From an uncultured Acidimicrobiaceae bacterium (GTDB lineage Bacteria > Actinomycetota > Acidimicrobiia > Spongiisociales > UBA5794): 14,678 bases of DNA. A program made the translations under genes and the position numbers. Within the stretch, counting starts at the first letter, position 1. Each line of letters starts with the position of its first letter. The stretch covers positions 1-14,678 of the forward strand of contig CAMYJM010000018.1 in the NCBI GenBank assembly GCA_947258635.1, read 5' to 3'. Shown here piece by piece: positions 1 to 5,899 of this stretch. Under the pieces are notes generated by a model. The model saw nothing but the letters and a program-made list of their open reading frames with translations. It was not told the origin of the DNA and made no database searches.

Positions 1-457
1 CCTTGCCGGTGAAGGCGCGGGCCAAACGCACCGCGTCGAGGGTTGCCTCGGTGCCCGAGTTGGAGAACCTGACTTTGGGGAGCCGGAACCGCCGGGTCAG
101 TTCCCGGGCCACCCGGACCGAGGCTTCATTGGGCGCGGCAAAGTGAGTCCCCTTCGATGAGATCTCGGCGATGGCGGCGGCGATCGTCGGGTGGGCATGG
201 CCGACGACCATGACGCCGAACCCGTTGTGGAAGTCGGAGTACTCGTTGCCGTCGAGGTCGACGACCTTCGAGCCCGAGCCCTCGACGATGTACACCGGAT
301 GCGGCGGCTGGTCCTGAAACGACGAGGCCACGCCGGCGGGAAGAACCTGCTTGGCCTCCTCGACGAACTCGCCCGACTTGTGGGTCCGGAGCCGCAACGA
401 CTCCTCCATCGACTTGGTCAGGTCGGCCACACGGTCTGGATTGATGTTCGTTCCCAT
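1..457 (-). CDS. Class III (PLP-dependent) aminotransferase, N-terminal part, truncated by window start
   Basis: Only the first 152 residues are present; the gene runs off position 1. The protein begins MGTNINPDRV. It shows the usual class III start: a helical segment ending EEAKQVLPAGVASS (about 33-46), then a beta-rich part with VYIVEGSGSKVVDLDGNEY, the GHAHP stretch (about 87-91), and the PLP-phosphate-binding signature NSGTEAT (about 134-140). NSGTEAT followed by RLARAFTGK is typical of the glutamate-1-semialdehyde aminomutase/omega-aminotransferase branch. The PLP lysine lies outside the window, so the substrate cannot be decided. The start at 457 has a GAGAGG ribosome site just upstream. 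It is divergent from an Lrp/AsnC regulator across a spacer with inverted repeats, so Lrp-type control and a role in amino-acid or amine catabolism are likely. A true haem-pathway aminomutase is less likely in this context. Family certain; substrate unknown. Confidence 0.9.
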   Translation of the reverse strand, partial: MGTNINPDRVADLTKSMEESLRLRTHKSGEFVEEAKQVLPAGVASSFQDQPPHPVYIVEGSGSKVVDLDGNEYSDFHNGFGVMVVGHAHPTIAAAIAEISSKGTHFAAPNEASVRVARELTRRFRLPKVRFSNSGTEATLDAVRLARAFTGK

Positions 458-491
458 CGGCCCTCTCGATCTCTCGAAATGATTCGGATTG

Positions 492-540
492 CATTCAGAA
501 TGTGCTATCAATAGCATAGCATTTGAGCCATTCACAAATG
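492..540. promoter_or_regulatory. Cluster of three inverted repeats in the divergent spacer, candidate Lrp/AsnC operator
   Basis: Three perfect inverted repeats lie side by side: CATTC-A-GAATG (492-502), TGCTAT-CA-ATAGCA (503-516), and CATTTG...CAAATG (520-525 and 535-540, nine bases between). The stretch is much richer in A/T than the genes around it. It lies 35-83 bases before the aminotransferase start and 72-120 bases before the regulator start. Lrp/AsnC proteins usually bind several weakly palindromic AT-rich sites in such divergent spacers, so this is the obvious operator candidate for both directions. A TATGCT on the minus strand (518 to 513) could be the -10 of the aminotransferase, but I see no convincing -35. 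Confidence 0.55.
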
Positions 541-611
541 AAACAGCCTACGGAGTGTCAAATCGGCAACCAAGGGGCCGACGAGATAGCGCAATCTGAA
601 GTGATGCCGAG

Positions 612-1124
612 ATGATGGGAATTTCACACAGCGGCTCGATTGGGGCCGCCACCGGCGACGCCGGGACAGGAGAGCTCGACGAGCGCGACTTGCGGATCAT
701 CGCCGCGCTCCAGGTGAACGGGCGCGCCAACTATGCAGATCTCGCCAAGGGAATCGACCTCAGCCCCGCCGCGATCCGGCTCCGAGTCAATCGCCTGCTC
801 GAATCGGGCATTCTCGACATAGTGGCGGTCACCGATCCGCTGCGGATTGGATTCACGGTCCAAGCCATGATCGGCCTCACCATCGACGGCGACATCGAGG
901 CGCTCAGTGCGGCGATCGGGGCCCTCGATGCGGCCGTCTACGTGGTCATGACAGCGGGTCGATTCGATCTGATCGTCGAGGTGTTGTGCACGGACAACGA
1001 CCACCTCCTCGAAGTCATGGCCGACCTCAGGGCCCTCGACGGCGTCTCGTCGCTCGAGGCCCACACCTACCTGCGGCTGACGAAGCAGACTTACGCCTGG
1101 GGCATTCCCCCGGCGCGACACTGA
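612..1124 (+). CDS. Lrp/AsnC family transcriptional regulator
   Basis: A 170-residue protein of the usual Lrp/AsnC size plus about 20 extra N-terminal residues. The winged helix-turn-helix begins at LDERDLRIIAAL (22-33) and continues through ANYADLAKGIDLSPAAIRLR (39-58) into the wing RVNRLLESGIL. The second half (about 80-160) is the RAM ligand-binding/oligomerisation domain, with the typical VYVVMTAGRFDLIVEVLC strand-turn-strand. Such proteins sense an amino acid or related metabolite and bind as dimers or octamers to repeated AT-rich sites. It is divergent from the aminotransferase and upstream of the MOSC and FAD-oxidase genes, so it probably controls one or both sides and itself. The start at 612 is followed at once by a second ATG (615), and neither has a strong ribosome site. 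The residues before LDERD are low-complexity Gly/Ala and may not all be translated. Family very sure; effector unknown. Confidence 0.93.
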   Translation: MMGISHSGSIGAATGDAGTGELDERDLRIIAALQVNGRANYADLAKGIDLSPAAIRLRVNRLLESGILDIVAVTDPLRIGFTVQAMIGLTIDGDIEALSAAIGALDAAVYVVMTAGRFDLIVEVLCTDNDHLLEVMADLRALDGVSSLEAHTYLRLTKQTYAWGIPPARH

Positions 1125-1182
1125 TGTCCATTGCGATGACGCCGGGCAGACTGCCGGCTCCGGGCTCGTGGAGGGAGGCGTG

Positions 1183-1821
1183 GTGAGCATCCAGATTGGC
1201 CGCCAGCTCGGTGAGGTGACCCTGGTCCAGATCCAGCCCCGCGGCTTGATCATCGACACCCCCGGCGAAACCCCCACCGGGTCGTTCTACGACGCCCGCC
1301 GCCGGGTCGAGGTGGACCGCCTGGAAATCACACCATCCGGCATTGCGGCCCGGCTCCCGGGGGGAGAGCGCGTGCTCGACATCCACCATCTCGATCATCC
1401 CGACAAGGCCTATGACGACGACGATCTGGTTTGTGTCGGGTTCACCTCGCACTACGACGCCATGCGGGCGAGGTTCGGAGGTCACATGATCAACGGCGTA
1501 GCCGGCGAGAACATCCTCATCGACTATCCCGATGAGATATGGCCGGAGGATCTCGAGCGGATGCTGGCCATCGAGAACCAGGACACCGGGCGGCCCGCTG
1601 TATTGAAGCTCGTCAGATTCGCCACACCGTGCGTCGAGTTCAGCCAATTCTGCGTCCAACGCCAGCGCGAGGAGATCCCCACAGAAGAAATGCGGGGAAT
1701 CCTGCGATTCCTCGGGAGGGGGCGGCGCGGCTTCTTGCTGGTCTTGGATGAAGCGACCGACGTGGTCACGGTGCGGCCCGGAGACAAGGTCTTCGCCGCC
1801 GGAGCCGGCGATGGCGACTGA
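1183..1821 (+). CDS. MOSC-domain-like protein
   Basis: About 212 residues from the GTG at 1183. I chose this start because GGAGG (1174-1178) sits four bases upstream; the in-frame GTG codons at 1168 and 1180 would place that site inside or against the gene. MOSC-like features are the GENILI stretch (108-113, compare GEN-hydrophobic motifs), a Pro-Cys pair (149-150) where MOSC proteins carry their conserved cysteine, and a C-terminal RGFLLVLDE...VRPGDKV (182-203) like the closing beta-barrel strands of the family. MOSC domains are seen in molybdenum-cofactor sulfurases and in YiiM/YcbX-type proteins, which handle sulfur or N-hydroxylated substrates. The 3' end overlaps the following FAD-oxidase gene by 11 bases, so the two are translated together. 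The fold is assigned by motif memory and is moderately sure; the substrate is unknown. Confidence 0.62.
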   Translation: MSIQIGRQLGEVTLVQIQPRGLIIDTPGETPTGSFYDARRRVEVDRLEITPSGIAARLPGGERVLDIHHLDHPDKAYDDDDLVCVGFTSHYDAMRARFGGHMINGVAGENILIDYPDEIWPEDLERMLAIENQDTGRPAVLKLVRFATPCVEFSQFCVQRQREEIPTEEMRGILRFLGRGRRGFLLVLDEATDVVTVRPGDKVFAAGAGDGD

Positions 1822-3217
1822 GGGATGTGCCCGCCAGGCCCTGGCCGGCGCCAAGCATGCGGTGTTCTGGTCCGACCGGGCCGAAGCGCCCGCACCGGCG
1901 CCCCCGCTGCAGGGACCGATCACAGCTGACCTCACTGTGATCGGCGGGGGGTTCACCGGCCTGTGGGCGGCCGTTCAAGCACTCGAAGAACGGCCGGGCC
2001 TGAGGGTGGCGGTGCTCGAGAGCGAACGCTGCGGTTTCGGCGCCAGCTCGCGCAACGGCGGATTCTGCGACGCCTCGCTGACCCACGGGTTGCGCAACAG
2101 CCTCTCTCATTGGCCGGAGGAAACGAAGCTGCTGACCCGGCTCGGCAGCGAGAACCTCGACGGAATCGCGGCCAGCGTCGGGCGCTACGAGATCGCGGCC
2201 GACTTCCGGCGTGCGGCCGAGATCGGTGTCGCCACGGAAGGGTGGCATCTCGAGGAGATCGCTATGGAGCTTGCTATCCACCTCGACGCCGGCGACGACG
2301 TGGAGTTGCTCACGGCCGACGAGATGCGGGCTCGACTCAACTCGCCGACGTACCTCGGCGGCCTGATTCGCCACAACGACATGTCACTGCTCGATCCGGC
2401 CCGGCTGGCGTGGGGACTGCGCTCGACGGCGGAGGCACTCGGCGCCACGGTCTACGAGCACTCCCCTGCCACGGACATCACCAAGCGCGGGCTCGCACTC
2501 GAAGTCGGGACACCCGGAGGCGTCGTGGTTGCGCCGCGAGTCGTGATGGCCACCAACGCCTACCCGGGCCCGATGCGCCGGCCGCGCCGGTATGTGATCC
2601 CGGTGTATGACCACGTCCTCGTAACCGAGCCGCTGACCACCGCGCAGCTGGCGTCCATAGGGTGGCAGGGGCGTGAGGGAGTCGGCGACGCCTCCAACCA
2701 GTTCCACTACTACCGCCTCACCGACGACAACCGGGTTCTCTGGGGCGGTTACGACGCCACCTACCACTTCAACAACGGGCTCGATCCCCGCCACGACCAG
2801 AGTGACCGAACTCACGGCCTTCTCGCCGCACACTTCTTCGAGACGTTCCCGCAGCTCGAAGGTGTCCGGTTCACCCACAGTTGGGGCGGGCCGATCGGCA
2901 CCACCTCCAATTTCACCGCCACGTGGGGAACCGCACACGACGGCCGGCTGGTCTGGGTAGCCGGTTACACCGGCCTGGGCGTCGGGGCCAGCCGATTCGG
3001 CGCCAGGGTGGCGCTGGACCTCGTGTTCGGACAGGCCACCGAGCGCACCGAACTGAAGATGATCCGCAACAAGCCGTTCCCGTTTCCCCCGGAGCCGCTG
3101 CGCTGGAGCGTCGTCCAACTCACCCGCAAGGCCATCCAACGAACCGATCGCAACGCAGGTCGACGCGGCCTCTGGCTCAGGACGCTCGATCGGTTTGGCG
3201 TGGGGTTCGACTCGTGA
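1811..3217 (+). CDS. FAD-dependent oxidoreductase, DAO family (gamma-glutamylputrescine-oxidase/PuuB-like)
   Basis: 468 residues, normal for single-chain DAO-type oxidases. The start at 1811 has GGAG six bases upstream (1801-1804) and lies inside the end of the MOSC gene. The FAD-binding Rossmann motif is DLTVIGGGFTG (40-50), ending in the ribose-binding Glu of VAVLE (70). It is followed by the family-typical CGFGASSRNGGF (74-85). The middle has RHNDMSLLDPARLAWGL, and the C-terminal FAD-contact region reads WVAGYTGLGVGASRFGARVA, both as in PuuB/sarcosine-oxidase relatives. Such enzymes oxidise a secondary or primary amine to an imine or aldehyde with release of H2O2. The neighbouring aminotransferase and Lrp regulator support amine or amino-acid catabolism. 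The exact substrate (gamma-glutamyl amine, sarcosine-like or other) cannot be read from the sequence. Confidence 0.88.
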   Translation: MATEGCARQALAGAKHAVFWSDRAEAPAPAPPLQGPITADLTVIGGGFTGLWAAVQALEERPGLRVAVLESERCGFGASSRNGGFCDASLTHGLRNSLSHWPEETKLLTRLGSENLDGIAASVGRYEIAADFRRAAEIGVATEGWHLEEIAMELAIHLDAGDDVELLTADEMRARLNSPTYLGGLIRHNDMSLLDPARLAWGLRSTAEALGATVYEHSPATDITKRGLALEVGTPGGVVVAPRVVMATNAYPGPMRRPRRYVIPVYDHVLVTEPLTTAQLASIGWQGREGVGDASNQFHYYRLTDDNRVLWGGYDATYHFNNGLDPRHDQSDRTHGLLAAHFFETFPQLEGVRFTHSWGGPIGTTSNFTATWGTAHDGRLVWVAGYTGLGVGASRFGARVALDLVFGQATERTELKMIRNKPFPFPPEPLRWSVVQLTRKAIQRTDRNAGRRGLWLRTLDRFGVGFDS

Positions 3218-3290
3218 ATCCGCGGCGGTCATCCGGGCGAGCCACGTGTGACCGACGCTCCGAGCCATCCCAGAGATGGCCGGGAGACCG

Positions 3291-3298
3291 AAGGAGGT
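3291..3298 (+). promoter_or_regulatory. Strong ribosome binding site that selects a TTG start
   Basis: AAGGAGGT is a near-perfect Shine-Dalgarno sequence. Its GGAGG core (3293-3297) is five bases before the TTG at 3303-3305, which is in frame with the cyclotransferase-like protein. The upstream in-frame ATG at 3276 has no comparable site, and translation from it would read straight through this motif. Confidence 0.7.
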
Positions 3299-3302
3299 GT
3301 AT

Positions 3303-3818
3303 TTGGAAGAGCCGAGCCAGGATCTTGCCGACGACTCTCACGGGAGGACGCCCACCGACGAGGAGTTGACCTACGTCTACGCCTACGGTTCTCTGCTGTC
3401 CCCCTCTCTCATGCGGGAGGCGTGTCCCAGCGCCACCTTCGTCGTGCGCGCCGACCTCCCCAACTATCAGGTCCAGTTCCGGGTGGCCTCGGACACGAGG
3501 CTCGGTGGCACGAGCGGCATCGTCGAGATGCCGGGACAGCTCGTGCGCGGTGTCATTTACGCCGTGAAGAAGACGGAGATTCTCGACCTGGACACCCTGG
3601 AACGTGTCCCCGAAGGCGTCTACGAGAGGGAGCGTTTCCTCGTCCTCGGCGAGGATGACGAATGGTACGGCGCCGACCTATACCGGCCCGCTGCGCCCGG
3701 GGAGCCTCTGCCGCCGGCGCAGCACTATCTCGACGACATGATCGACGGCGCACGGGCCCACGGGCTCGACCCGGCCTACCTGGAGAAGCTGGTGGCCTGG
3801 CGACGCGACCTGGAGTGA
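3303..3818 (+). CDS. Gamma-glutamylcyclotransferase-like (AIG2/GGCT fold) protein
   Basis: 171 residues from the TTG at 3303, chosen for the AAGGAGGT site just before it; the alternative ATG at 3276 would add nine residues. The GGCT-family substrate loop is VYAYGSLLSPS (25-35). The likely catalytic Glu is E100 in LDTLERVPEGVYERE, aligned by eye with the Asp-x-x-Glu-Gly-Val region of known cyclotransferases. A barrel strand (GVIYAV) and a Trp-Tyr strand (DDEWYGADLY) follow, then a helical C-terminus. Members of this fold cut gamma-glutamyl amides or amines, releasing 5-oxoproline. It follows the FAD oxidase by 85 bases on the same strand, so it may act on a gamma-glutamyl amine from the same pathway. 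The fold is sure; the substrate is inferred from context only. Confidence 0.83.
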   Translation: MEEPSQDLADDSHGRTPTDEELTYVYAYGSLLSPSLMREACPSATFVVRADLPNYQVQFRVASDTRLGGTSGIVEMPGQLVRGVIYAVKKTEILDLDTLERVPEGVYERERFLVLGEDDEWYGADLYRPAAPGEPLPPAQHYLDDMIDGARAHGLDPAYLEKLVAWRRDLE

Positions 3819-3867
3819 CGCCCGGCACCGGCGCCCATCGCTTTGTTCACCGAGCGGGCGGACGGCG

Positions 3868-3918
3868 GCCGGGCAGCCCGGCGCGTAAGATTGAACAGAA
3901 CGGCCACGCCCCGTGGCC
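3868..3918 (+). other. Two GC-rich hairpins in the gap before the secreted-protein gene
   Basis: The 120-base gap after the cyclotransferase gene holds two inverted repeats. GCCGGGC-A-GCCCGGC (3868-3882) is able to fold as a five-base stem with a five-base loop. GGCCACG-CCC-CGTGGCC (3902-3918) is a seven-base stem with a three-base loop that ends about 20 bases before the next ATG. Neither is followed by a T run, so a classic terminator is not supported. A TAAGAT (3886-3891) between them could be a -10 box, but no matching -35 is visible. Confidence 0.35.
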
Positions 3919-3938
3919 ACCTGGGGAGGAAGAGGGAT

Positions 3939-4409
3939 ATGAGAAAGCTTCTGGTTCTTCTATTCGCGATAGCAGTCATGATGGCCTTGGCGCTCCCGGC
4001 CGCCGCCACGCCACCAAGCGACGTCGGCTTCGAAGTCGAAAGCTCACTACTGGGGGCACCGGGCCCGTTCACGGCATCCGGCCCCGCTGTCGACGAAGGC
4101 ATTGTCTGTGATGCCGGCGCCGTGTTCGATGCCTCGGGCAAGGTGACCGGCTTCTCCCCGACGGGGTTCAACTTCCAAGGCGTCAAGCACTTCGTTTGCG
4201 ATGACGGCTCAGGTGGGTTCTTTGTGAACTTGCAGGCACGGATCGATTTCCGCAAGGGGGTCACGTTCAACTGGAACGTCCTGCGCGGCACAGGGGACTA
4301 CATGAATCTCCACGGCGCCGGCTCCGGGTTCGGGATCCCCGGCGTGCCATGCGGGAATCCGGACGAATGTGTGCTCGACATCTACTTCGGCGGATTGCAC
4401 GTCGACTAA
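3939..4409 (+). CDS. Small secreted protein with four cysteines, function unknown
   Basis: 156 residues from the ATG at 3939, which has GGGGAGGA (3923-3930) eight bases upstream; the open frame extends further upstream but without signal-peptide sense. The N-terminus is a clear Sec signal peptide: MRK, a hydrophobic core LLVLLFAIAVMMALAL, and a likely cut after the Ala run (AAA-TPP, about residue 23). The mature part has only four cysteines (57, 87, 138, 144), which suits two disulfides outside the cell. It is rich in Gly, Phe and Val in a beta-sheet-like pattern (GGFFVNLQARIDFRKGVTF). I do not recognise a named family; similar short exported hypotheticals occur in actinobacteria. It stands alone between two structured gaps, with no obvious partner. 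Confidence 0.75.
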   Translation: MRKLLVLLFAIAVMMALALPAAATPPSDVGFEVESSLLGAPGPFTASGPAVDEGIVCDAGAVFDASGKVTGFSPTGFNFQGVKHFVCDDGSGGFFVNLQARIDFRKGVTFNWNVLRGTGDYMNLHGAGSGFGIPGVPCGNPDECVLDIYFGGLHVD

Positions 4410-4424
4410 GCCACGCGGCCACCA

Positions 4425-4487
4425 CACCCGGGGGCCATCGCGCCGCGGAGGATCGCAGATGTTCGCGGCGCCGGCAGCTCCCGGGTG
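4425..4487 (+). repeat. Nested GC-rich inverted repeats (long hairpin) in the intergenic gap
   Basis: Outer arms CACCCGGG (4425-4432) and CCCGGGTG (4480-4487) enclose inner arms GCGCCGC (4440-4446) and GCGGCGC (4465-4471), with bulges of seven and eight bases and an 18-base apical loop. The element lies between the stop of the secreted protein and the AMP nucleosidase start. It could end or stabilise the upstream transcript. No U tract follows, so it is not a textbook terminator. Confidence 0.5.
4462..4479 (+). repeat. 18-base direct repeat, copy 1 (intergenic)
   Basis: TTCGCGGCGCCGGCAGCT occurs here and again, without mismatch, at 4663-4680, 201 bases further on. This copy contains the right inner arm of the nested hairpin. 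Confidence 0.8.
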
Positions 4488-4514
4488 GGCCACAACACAC
4501 CCCGGCGCCGCCGG

Positions 4515-4520
4515 TAGCCT
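4515..4520 (+). promoter_or_regulatory. Candidate -10 box for a leaderless AMP nucleosidase transcript
   Basis: TAGCCT fits the TANNNT -10 pattern and ends six bases before the ATG at 4527, where transcription would be expected to begin. No Shine-Dalgarno sequence lies before that ATG. No -35 is visible, as is common for leaderless actinobacterial promoters. Confidence 0.5.
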
Positions 4521-4526
4521 GGCGTG

Positions 4527-5297
4527 ATGAACAAGCTCGAAATCGTCCGTAGCTGGCTGCCTCGATACACCGGAATGCCGCTCGAGGAATTCGGCGAATA
4601 CATCCTCATCACCAACTTCAGCGACTACCTGAAGCGATTCGCCGAGCGGTTCGGCTGCGTCATTCGCGGCGCCGGCAGCTACATGCAGGCGGCCACCAAT
4701 GACGACGGCCTCACCATGATCAACTTCGGTATCGGTACCTCCAACGCGGCGACGATCATGGATCTCCTCGTGGCGGTCCGGCCCAAGGGCGTGCTGCTTC
4801 TCGGCAAATGCGGCGGCTTGAAGAGCTCGAGCGAGATCGGCCACTTCGTGCTGCCGATCGCGGCCATTCGGGGCGAGGGTACGAGCAACGATTACTACCC
4901 CCCGGAGGTCCCCGCACTGCCGTCCTTCAAGCTGCACAAGTTCGTGTCGCAGAAGATCGCCGCCCGGGGCCTCGACTATCGCACCGGTGTCGTTTATACC
5001 ACCAACCGGCGGGTGTGGGAGCACGACGCGGCGTTCATCGATCACCTCCGCAGCCTGACCGCGCTCGCCATCGACATGGAGACGGCAACCGTCTTCATCG
5101 TCGGACACCACAATGAGATCGCCCGCGGCGCCCTGCTGCTGGTCTCAGACGTGCCGATCACCCCGGAGGGAGTGAAGACCGAGGAAAGTGACAGCGCCGT
5201 GACCCGCGATTGGGCCGACATTCACCTCGACCTCGGTATCGAGGCGATGACCGAGATCTCCACCCAGGGCGAGCCCATCAAACACTTCACGTTCTGA
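4527..5297 (+). CDS. amn: AMP nucleosidase, short (about 257-residue) family
   Basis: 256 residues from the ATG at 4527. The enzyme hydrolyses AMP to adenine and ribose 5-phosphate in the cytoplasm, so it lowers AMP and feeds purine salvage. Nearly the whole chain matches the short AMP nucleosidase family as I remember it: WLPRYTGMPLEEFGEYILITNF near the N-terminus, INFGIGTSNAATIMDLL, then LLLGKCGG and LPIAAIRGEGTSNDYYPPE. These are followed by YTTNRRVWEHD, AIDMETATVFIVG (the nucleoside-phosphorylase-fold Met-Glu that binds the ribose), and LLLVSDVPITPEGVKTEESD with the catalytic Asp region. The long N-terminal regulatory domain of the E. coli enzyme is absent, as expected for this family. 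There is no ribosome site; a TANNNT box suggests leaderless expression. An 18-base piece of its early coding region repeats an intergenic segment. Confidence 0.93.
   Translation: MNKLEIVRSWLPRYTGMPLEEFGEYILITNFSDYLKRFAERFGCVIRGAGSYMQAATNDDGLTMINFGIGTSNAATIMDLLVAVRPKGVLLLGKCGGLKSSSEIGHFVLPIAAIRGEGTSNDYYPPEVPALPSFKLHKFVSQKIAARGLDYRTGVVYTTNRRVWEHDAAFIDHLRSLTALAIDMETATVFIVGHHNEIARGALLLVSDVPITPEGVKTEESDSAVTRDWADIHLDLGIEAMTEISTQGEPIKHFTF
4663..4680 (+). repeat. 18-base direct repeat, copy 2 (inside the AMP nucleosidase gene)
   Basis: This is identical to 4462-4479. Here the bases encode part of the stretch IRGAGSY near residues 46-52 of AMP nucleosidase, so coding constraint explains this copy but not the intergenic one. 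Confidence 0.8.
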
Positions 5298-5344
5298 GGC
5301 CAACCGCGACGGCCAGACACCAGATTCCGGACGGTGCGACCGAC

Positions 5345-5899
5345 ATGAAAAGAATCACAAACACACTTGGTTGGGCTCTCGCGGCCGGACTCATCCTGGT
5401 GGCAGGCGCTTGCGCGAACAACACCGACGCGACGTCGGACGTTGCGTCGCTCGAGGAGGGCGGCGACGGCACTCGGGCCAGCGCTCTCGAGGAGATTGTG
5501 GAACAGGAACGCCAACTCTTCGAGTTCTCGGCCTGCATGCGAGACGAGGGCGTGGATATCGGGGACCCGACCGTCGACGCCGACGGCAACGTGGCTCTGG
5601 GAACACCCATGGGCATGATCGCCGATCACGGTGGCCTGATGGAAGCGTATCGAGCCTGCCGCGACCTCATCGGCAATCGCCCACTGGGACATGGCGGCGA
5701 GGACCGCAGCGCCGTGCACGACCGGCTGGTCGACTTCGCCAAGTGTGTGCGCCAGAAGGGCTTCTACGAGATGCCGGACCCGGACTTCTCCGACACAGGC
5801 GGGGATCTCTTCCCGGGGCTGGACCTGGACGACCCCGACTATCAGGCGGCAGAAGGGGAATGCAAGGGCCTTCTCGTTGATGACGGCACCGCCGGTTGA
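5345..5899 (+). CDS. Lipoprotein with two tandem cysteine-paired repeats
   Basis: 184 residues. The N-terminus MKR plus a hydrophobic run ends in a lipobox-like VAGAC with the lipidated Cys at 23, so the protein is probably anchored on the outer face of the membrane. After a Thr/Asp/Glu-rich linker come two similar units. Unit 1 (about 61-105) has F-x-x-C64-M-R-x-x-G, then D-P, and closes with C105. Unit 2 (about 131-173) has F-x-x-C134-V-R-x-x-G, then P-D-P, and closes with C173. The two Cys pairs are 41 and 39 residues apart, suggesting one disulfide per unit. Such Cys-Met-Arg...Asp-Pro lipoproteins occur in actinobacteria, sometimes near export systems, but no exporter is seen here. The start at 5345 has only a weak ribosome site. 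It follows AMP nucleosidase by 47 bases and may be cotranscribed. Function unknown. Confidence 0.8.
   Translation: MKRITNTLGWALAAGLILVAGACANNTDATSDVASLEEGGDGTRASALEEIVEQERQLFEFSACMRDEGVDIGDPTVDADGNVALGTPMGMIADHGGLMEAYRACRDLIGNRPLGHGGEDRSAVHDRLVDFAKCVRQKGFYEMPDPDFSDTGGDLFPGLDLDDPDYQAAEGECKGLLVDDGTAG

Noticed and set aside
1..457. Calling the aminotransferase hemL (glutamate-1-semialdehyde aminomutase)
   Set aside because: The N-terminal motifs are close to that branch, but the PLP-lysine half is missing from the window and the divergent Lrp regulator and amine-oxidase context point to catabolism. Only the family level is supported.
1141..1158. Hairpin between the Lrp and MOSC genes (GCCGG...CCGGC with a bulge)
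   Set aside because: Short, bulged, no T run, and such GC stems are frequent by chance here. The 58-base gap is more simply explained as a leader.
1168..1182. Upstream GTG starts for the MOSC-like gene
   Set aside because: They place the only good ribosome site inside or against the coding region; the GTG at 1183 has correct spacing.
3868..3918. The two hairpins after the cyclotransferase gene as a Rho-independent terminator
   Set aside because: Stable stems, but neither has a following T run. They are kept only as structured sequence.
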